Below are positions 58,891 to 64,000 of a stretch of DNA of 64,000 nt, one piece after another. The notes beneath the pieces are model-generated. The model saw only the letters and a program-made list of their open reading frames with translations. It was not told the origin of the DNA and searched no databases. Numbering within the stretch: the stretch's first letter is position 1; the number at the start of each line of letters is the position of its first letter. A program made the position numbers and the translations under genes. This stretch comes from Tritrichomonas musculus (lineage: Eukaryota; Parabasalia; Tritrichomonadida; Tritrichomonadidae), in contig JAPFFF010000018.1 in NCBI GenBank assembly GCA_039105265.1, forward strand, positions 1,240,001 through 1,304,000, in the 5' to 3' direction.

Positions 58891-59670
58891 TCAGTTGAAA
58901 TATTTTAGACGTGAAATGACATTCGAATAAAGTTCATCATCTTCAATGTCATCTTTGTGTTTTTTGAGAAACTCAGCAACTTTTGCATTTTTAAGAATTT
59001 CAGCATCTTCTTTGTCATCGTCATCGAGGATTGCTCCAATCAGCCAGCAAAACCTGAAGAAGAATGGTTTAAACTTTTTGCATGCGTTCATAACGGTTTC
59101 TAGTCCATTTGATTTGTAAAACTGCAAACGGAGTTCTTTGGATCCACGAATTGCATTTGAAATCAGGCTTAATTTGCGTATTGCTGGTTTGATGATTGTT
59201 TCTTTATCGAGAGATTTAAGTGGAATTTCAATTCCTACTTGATTATAGAATTTCTTTTGATCTTTTGGATTGTTTTGGAGTGTATTGGAAACGATCCATG
59301 CTGATGCCATTCTAATTTCAGGATTTGGGTTGTCCAAAAGAGGAATAACTGCATCGTATCCTTTGAGATCTACGAACCAATCTGCTGCATCAATGTCTTC
59401 GACAATGAATAAGGTTTTATCGAGGGCAAGATACATTTCGTCATCGGTTGGATTTGATTTTATTGTAGAAAGGTTAATCTTTAATTGTTCAACAGTATCA
59501 GGGCATAAATCTTTCCACATTTCTTTGAATTCTTCATGTGACATTAAATGGTCATTTCGGATATTTTTAACATCTTCACTATGCTCAATTGCCCACTTGA
59601 GAAGTTCTTTTTCACTTGGAGGAATAGCTGTTGGTTCATCACGCTTTTGATTTGTGTTTGTTGGTAGCAT
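58891..59670 (-). CDS. HspBP1/Fes1-type Hsp70 nucleotide exchange factor
   Basis: The 259-residue armadillo-like protein starts with a short N-terminal helix, SEKELLKWAIEHSED, typical of Fes1/HspBP1. The core follows with FIVEDIDAADWFVDLKGYDAVIPLL, then NPNPEIRMASAWIVSNTLQNNPKDQKKF, then LSLISNAIRGSKELRLQFYKSNGLETVM. These families bind the Hsp70 nucleotide-binding domain and speed ADP release. Length is normal (yeast Fes1 is about 290). It is probably cytosolic, with no signal peptide that would suggest a Sil1-type ER version. The start is the only upstream ATG in frame. The middle is well conserved; the C-terminal helices less so. Confidence 0.8.
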   Translation of the reverse strand: MLPTNTNQKRDEPTAIPPSEKELLKWAIEHSEDVKNIRNDHLMSHEEFKEMWKDLCPDTVEQLKINLSTIKSNPTDDEMYLALDKTLFIVEDIDAADWFVDLKGYDAVIPLLDNPNPEIRMASAWIVSNTLQNNPKDQKKFYNQVGIEIPLKSLDKETIIKPAIRKLSLISNAIRGSKELRLQFYKSNGLETVMNACKKFKPFFFRFCWLIGAILDDDDKEDAEILKNAKVAEFLKKHKDDIEDDELYSNVISRLKYFN

Positions 59671-60087
59671 TATTTAAAAATGATTTCATGATTTTTAGAT
59701 TTTTATATCATTCAAATAAATTCATTTTATAAGTGGTCAAGCAAATATTGAGATCTCAAAAAGTTATTAGAAATTGTTCGAACGTTTATAATTGGCCTTT
59801 AATAGTCAAAAAAATGAATTAAAAATTGATATAATAGAAAAATTGATTACATTTTAACTTTCAATAGTTATCAAGTTATACGGAAATTCAATTATAAAAA
59901 TGAAATTTTTATTTATTTATTATATATTTATTCTAATTTTTATTCTATATTTGTTAAAAAAAAAAGAAGTATTAATAAAATTAAAACAAATCTTCAAAAT
60001 TTCTTCATATTTTGATATTACCAAGTAAACCATATGACAAATGAAAAGTTCTGCTAGTACTAGTCATCCTTTAAATCAATTTGATTA
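59671..60087. other. Divergent promoter region
   Basis: AT-rich spacer between the minus-strand Hsp70 exchange-factor gene and the plus-strand gene at 60088. No motif is clear; a TCATCCT lies about 24 nt before the ATG at 60088. Confidence 0.45.
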
Positions 60088-61587
60088 ATGGTCTGCTTTA
60101 TTCAATTTAAAGAAATCTGTAATGAATTTCTATTTAAATTCGGTCATGATGATTTAAAAATTCAGTGCAATATAATCGTATTTGTTGAAATGATTAGAAC
60201 AACTTTTTGTGCTTTTCCAGATTCTAATGGAAAAGTAGATAACTCGCTTTGTTTTGCTAAAGAATACCATCGAATAAGTGTAGGTGTTTTGCCTAATGCT
60301 AAAAATCGACTTAATTTTTTGTCGTTGCAAAAAGATGCTAATTTTCAAGGACCAATGCCAATTGATCAATTTATGAAGCAAAATATAATTTCAAAGAGTG
60401 CTTCTTCATTGCTTTCTGATTCATCCAATAATCCAAATACTTTTAACGTCGGGAGATTAATAATAATTTGTGAGCCAGATTGTATTATTCTTCCAGAACC
60501 AAAAAACGAAATCTTCCTATCTATAGCTAATAATTGTAAAGACCAGATCGAAAAAGCTCTATCCATTACTTTTGATCGACTATTTTTAGAATTAATTTTT
60601 TTTTCAAAATCATCAATATATTCAAAAATTGATGTTTTGAGTCAGGATAAACTAATGCATGTTATAGTTAAGCATCCTGATGAATCAGAGAGGTATGCTC
60701 AATTATTGGCTTACAATCATCTTAAACTTTCAGAATTCAAAATGAGTTCTTTCCTTATATATTTTTTGAATATTTTTGAGCAAACTAGTGTCAGAGTTGA
60801 AAAGCCTAGATATCAAAGTCCTGAAGAATTAGTCGGACCAGTAAAAGTTACGTATCCGTGCGTTATAATGAACAAAACAATGCCTGTTTCCGATGAATTA
60901 AAGAGCAATGTGATTACTTTTAACAACCAGTGGCTTTTAAGCTCATACCAAAATTCATGTTTTCTCTCTAAAATAGGGGAGCCTCTTGAAGGTTTTTCTT
61001 CAAAAGATTCTGTAATTAAAAAATTTTCATTTAGGCCAGATCCTACTAAAAATCGCTTAATTCAAGAAATGCCAGCAAAGCTCATTATTAAGCCCATTGG
61101 CGACAATTGGAAATTTAAGCGTACCAAGCCATCGCAAGCCATTAACAAACTTACTAAATTTGCTAAATTTGAAGATCGAAACTCAGTTTTATTTTCACCA
61201 TATTTTATGTCAGATGAAACAAGGCATCAAAAGGCAATTTCTCTTTTAGCGCCGATACTCACAGCTATTGCAAAGTCTTCACCAAATAGTGAAGAAGTTA
61301 GCTTGGCAATAAAAAGTATTAACAATTTATTTACACAATTATTAAATGCAGCTCAAGACATATTAAATGAAATTGTTTTAAGTGAAAACCCACCTACTGA
61401 TCAAGCAACTTATATTAAAGCGCTTGACGAAAAACGTAAATCTCTTTTAAATGATATTAAAGAAATTCTTAGTTGGTATGGTTCAAGTAATGAAAAGAAT
61501 TCTGAAGGTCACAAACAAATTTATCAAGCTTTCTTGAACAAAGAAACAATGACAGGTCCAATTAGCTATAATATTCAGTATCAATAA
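60088..61587 (+). CDS. Unrecognised protein, possibly INTS13/Asunder-like
   Basis: The 499-residue protein has no decisive motif. A vWA-like beginning (IQCNIIVFVEMIRTTF), then NVGRLIIICEPDCII, LSITFDRLFLELIFF and VIVKHPDESERYAQLLAYNHLKLSEFKMSSFLI, loosely follow the order of INTS13 (Asunder): a GRIICIT-type strand, then KCELVLIH, then a T-x-x-P-x-x-E block. A low-complexity-free C-terminal half with PITDQATYIKAL-like helices follows, but similarity there is not seen. If correct, it would be an Integrator-type or dynein-associated factor. An upstream in-frame stop (TGA) precedes the ATG at 60088, so the start is right. I rate the function call as weak. Confidence 0.55.
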   Translation: MVCFIQFKEICNEFLFKFGHDDLKIQCNIIVFVEMIRTTFCAFPDSNGKVDNSLCFAKEYHRISVGVLPNAKNRLNFLSLQKDANFQGPMPIDQFMKQNIISKSASSLLSDSSNNPNTFNVGRLIIICEPDCIILPEPKNEIFLSIANNCKDQIEKALSITFDRLFLELIFFSKSSIYSKIDVLSQDKLMHVIVKHPDESERYAQLLAYNHLKLSEFKMSSFLIYFLNIFEQTSVRVEKPRYQSPEELVGPVKVTYPCVIMNKTMPVSDELKSNVITFNNQWLLSSYQNSCFLSKIGEPLEGFSSKDSVIKKFSFRPDPTKNRLIQEMPAKLIIKPIGDNWKFKRTKPSQAINKLTKFAKFEDRNSVLFSPYFMSDETRHQKAISLLAPILTAIAKSSPNSEEVSLAIKSINNLFTQLLNAAQDILNEIVLSENPPTDQATYIKALDEKRKSLLNDIKEILSWYGSSNEKNSEGHKQIYQAFLNKETMTGPISYNIQYQ

Positions 61588-61931
61588 ATTATGATTGTTC
61601 CTTTTTTTAATGCGTTAAATTAAATATATCTTTTTAATGTGTCTTTATAAAATTAAAGTTCTGATTTTCTTGCAGTGATTATTTTGGTTAATATCATAAT
61701 TGTTAGTCAATTATTCTTTCATACAATGTCAATTAATCCAATTCTTAAATTCATGATCAAGTTATGGTTCATAGAGATTTTATATTATTAATCACAGTAT
61801 TATTTGCTTATTCTAGAAAAATTTAATAATTGGGTAAAAAATCCAGTATTATAATAATATAAATTTTTAATTATTAAATCAATACATCAAATCAAAATGA
61901 AATAGATAATTCTGATTCTTCCTCAATGTTT
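61588..61931. other. Convergent intergenic region
   Basis: Spacer between two 3' ends; AT-rich, nothing recognised. Confidence 0.5.
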
Positions 61932-62966
61932 TTATTTGCGTGATTTGCGATCGTTTTTCACTGCATTAATAGCGTTATATAATCCGAGAGTAACAACGAG
62001 GAAGAAAGCTGCATACATATCATTTATTTTCATCCCATGTAAAAAATCTCTAGAAATTTTATTCGGGATTGTTAAAATCAAATAAATAATACAAAACACA
62101 ATATTATCGCAAATTACACTTCCATTTGATATTGATGTGCTTCTTCCTTTTCGATTGAAAAGAGGCGAAAAGAAGAATTCAATGAAAAAATCAAAAACTA
62201 AGAATCCAGCCACAGTTGGAACATACTGTGTTGGTAATAATGATTTTGTAGCATGTCGAAGTGTAAGTTTGAAAAATCGTGTTTGGTTGGCACCTTGGAG
62301 AAATCCAAGAATAAAAGAAAAAGGTTTGAAATGAATGATTTTAAAAAGAATATCGAAAGGTAAGCAAAATATAAGTACGAAAACCAAAGTGAAAATAATT
62401 ATTAAATGGCTATTTTTTTTAATTGGAGAAGGCATTTTGAATAATAATGCAAATAATTCGCGTTGAAGGAAATTCATTGAAAAACATAAAATATAGCATA
62501 AAATAAAATCAAGTATTTTCCTTAAAGAAATTAGCGGTTCTCTTTTTCTTGATGCTTCGATTTCATTATTTAATTCGTTGCTATTTTTATTTTTTTCATT
62601 TGAATTTTCATTGTCTGGATCAGTAGATTTGAAAATTAATTTTTCATTTGAATTTTCATCGTTATTTTCTGAATTTTTATTTTCTTTCTCTGCAATTTTG
62701 GATTTATTCTCTAATTTTTTTCTTTTATTTGTTTTTGTTATTGTTTTTGATGAAAGATTTGCGTTTGATACTTGTGATCGTTTAACAATATAACATTCCC
62801 ATGTGGCTTGAACTAAAAACCAAAAAGGAAACTGAGGAGTACCAAATATCTTCTTATATATGTCTTGAAATTGAGCACCGCGAAAGAATTTGACTGTGCT
62901 ATGAAGGAGTGATTCCATTATATTGAATATTTCATATAACATGTCATCATAAACTTTTAAGAACAT
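61932..62966 (-). CDS. Multi-pass membrane protein, TRIC-channel-like
   Basis: The best start is the ATG at 62966 (344 residues). The upstream codons are open but lack an ATG. A low-complexity Asn/Lys/Glu insert (about residues 80-140) follows two hydrophobic/amphipathic stretches. After it come about five transmembrane segments. The diagnostic piece is LIFCLPFDILFKIIHFKPFSFILGFLQGANQTR, quoted as PFDILFKIIHFKP and FLQGANQTR. TRIC channels have CPFDxxYK...F.P and KEVxR at the same spacing, and the C-terminal half LPTQYVPTVAGFLVFDFF fits helices 5-6. TRIC proteins are ER potassium channels that balance Ca2+ release. The KEVxR motif is not conserved here, so the call is moderate; a DUF-type membrane protein is the alternative. 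It is divergent from the cyclin gene. Confidence 0.6.
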   Translation of the reverse strand: MFLKVYDDMLYEIFNIMESLLHSTVKFFRGAQFQDIYKKIFGTPQFPFWFLVQATWECYIVKRSQVSNANLSSKTITKTNKRKKLENKSKIAEKENKNSENNDENSNEKLIFKSTDPDNENSNEKNKNSNELNNEIEASRKREPLISLRKILDFILCYILCFSMNFLQRELFALLFKMPSPIKKNSHLIIIFTLVFVLIFCLPFDILFKIIHFKPFSFILGFLQGANQTRFFKLTLRHATKSLLPTQYVPTVAGFLVFDFFIEFFFSPLFNRKGRSTSISNGSVICDNIVFCIIYLILTIPNKISRDFLHGMKINDMYAAFFLVVTLGLYNAINAVKNDRKSRK

Positions 62967-63003
62967 ATTTTCATTCAATTTTTAGCAAAGAAAAAGTTTC
63001 TAA

Positions 63004-64000
63004 ATGAAATCATGGATTGGAAAAGAAAATAACAAAAAAGACCTGAAAAGCGTTGTTGAAGTCCCAACAAAGATTATGACTAATTTATTAAAAATTCAAA
63101 ATTTTCTTTGCAATTTTGTAAATTTTAAAAATCCTCCAGCGAGAGCAACTGCAATATATTTTTTCCAAAGAACATATACTGGTATAAAAGACAATGATCC
63201 AGAGATTATATTTTATATTGTTGCTTCTTTACACCTTTCATCGAAAGTTTTTGACGATGCTAGATCAATTCAAAGATTTATTGACGGTTTAAACGAAGCT
63301 CGGCAAAATAAGGATCTACAAAATTCTATGCCTGCACTTTTGAATTTTAAAAATTTTGATCCAGATTATATGCAAACCATCGCATCAAAAATAATTAATG
63401 CTGAAAATAGTATTATTTACCGATTAGACTTCAATTTTCATATTGTTCTTCCTTATCAAAGTGCAACATATGTTTCTCAATGTATTTCGCATTGGCATAT
63501 TCACCCAGACCATGAAAAAACTGTTGAAAATTTTGCTGATAAAATTAACAATATGACTTGGTTATTTTTAAATGGACTCCAAGCAAGTCATCTTTTTTAT
63601 AAGTACCCTCATGATATAGTCGGAATGGTAACTGTTTGTCTTGCATGCGAGATTTTTAAACTTCCAGTAGTTCCGATAATCAGAAAACGATGGTTTGAAT
63701 ATTTATTACCTTTTTATGATCTTTCCGAAGTAGTAGAAGCATATAAAAGCATAAGAATAAATTTTAGTGAAGTTACAGGTAGACAACAAGAGCTCAAAAT
63801 TAACAAGCCTTTCGAAGAAATTAGAGAAAGGATGACAGAATTTTATATCACGCCTCTTGAAAACTATCGTGAAATCGATGAACTATGCCCTCCTCCCCCT
63901 CTTGAACTTATGAATGAAATGGCTGGTGAAGAAGACTCGTTCAATCATATGTGGTGTGATCATCTTCCAAGTGCTCCTCCCCCCTCTATAGAATTACTTT
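63004..64000 (+). CDS. Cyclin (CDK9/CDK12-type, partial at window edge)
   Basis: The frame opens at the ATG at 63004, after an in-frame TAA at 63001, and is still open at 64000 (332 codons). Residues about 25-215 have two cyclin folds. Cyclin box 1 has FKNPPARATAIYFFQRTY, DPEIIFYIVASLHLSSKV and ENSIIYRLDFNFHIVLPY. The second box has NDMTW-like TWLFLNGLQASHLF and GMVTVCLACEIFKLPVV. The style, with the conserved Lys in SKV and Glu in the NAENSIIYRLDF helix, resembles cyclins K/L/T that pair with transcription CDKs. The tail is Pro-rich (CPPPPLELMNEM, then APPPSIELL). The divergent gene starts 37 bp away (62966). The C terminus is outside the window. Confidence 0.8.
   Translation, partial: MKSWIGKENNKKDLKSVVEVPTKIMTNLLKIQNFLCNFVNFKNPPARATAIYFFQRTYTGIKDNDPEIIFYIVASLHLSSKVFDDARSIQRFIDGLNEARQNKDLQNSMPALLNFKNFDPDYMQTIASKIINAENSIIYRLDFNFHIVLPYQSATYVSQCISHWHIHPDHEKTVENFADKINNMTWLFLNGLQASHLFYKYPHDIVGMVTVCLACEIFKLPVVPIIRKRWFEYLLPFYDLSEVVEAYKSIRINFSEVTGRQQELKINKPFEEIRERMTEFYITPLENYREIDELCPPPPLELMNEMAGEEDSFNHMWCDHLPSAPPPSIELL

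Noticed and set aside
1-64000. Trichomonad introns (GTATGT start, ACTAACACACAG-type end), tRNA and rRNA genes, CRISPR arrays, Polinton or retroelement fragments
   Set aside because: Looked for by eye on both strands; no convincing instance seen, though short degenerate introns or tRNA genes could escape a reading without tools.

Overview
The window looks like nuclear DNA of a parabasalid protist, most probably a Tritrichomonas foetus-like trichomonad (inferred from gene content, not from any search). It is very AT-rich. Coding regions are long and uninterrupted, with no canonical trichomonad intron signals that I could see. Several genes have an initiator-like TCA(T/C)T(T/A) close upstream of the ATG. 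The gene families are those that are expanded in trichomonads: TKL-like kinases fused to Sel1 repeats, BspA-like leucine-rich-repeat (LRR) proteins, ankyrin/DUF3447-type proteins and BTB plus F5/8C proteins. No rRNA, tRNA, CRISPR array or virus-like element was recognised.

Layout. 1-591: tail of a broken tandem Ras-like gene. 1201-6507: giant bridge-like lipid-transfer protein. 7803-9774 (minus): CK1-like pseudokinase fused to a TKL-like kinase, with one frameshift. 9982-13827 and 15357-19258 (plus): two kinase-Sel1 genes, the second with one frameshift and an unusual C-terminal repeat region. Around and between them (14198-15040, 19446-20259) lie relics of BspA, kinase and ankyrin genes. 21044-33959 is a housekeeping block: CWC22 (spliceosome), a transglutaminase-like protein with a CaaX-type end, VPS33 (HOPS/CORVET), a membrane protein built of Arg-Pro-Glu repeats with 26 NWT sequons, and SNU114/EFTUD2 (U5 snRNP). 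34420-36345 is a broken BTB/coiled-coil/F5-8C gene. 37240-42603 holds three modest genes: a CaaX-ending unknown, an unknown, and a TM1586-type nitroreductase that is probably of bacterial origin. 42914-46618 is a large BspA-like protein, divergent from a 1,693-residue degenerate kinase with about 30 Sel1 repeats. 51791-54310 is a BspA relic split by an 888-bp TA-flanked DNA transposon. 54396-57999 holds an ankyrin/DUF3447-type protein with a myristoylation-type start and a kinase-LRR fusion. The right end has an HspBP1/Fes1-like protein, an INTS13-like candidate, a TRIC-channel-like membrane protein and a cyclin that runs off the edge.

Two themes stand out. First, signalling and scaffold modules (kinase, Sel1, LRR5, ankyrin, BTB) are repeatedly shuffled and decay in place. 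Second, three unrelated proteins carry terminal lipidation signals (one N-myristoyl, two CaaX). Small inverted-repeat elements (888 bp, 97 bp and a possible 1.37 kb) lie in or right beside the accessory genes.
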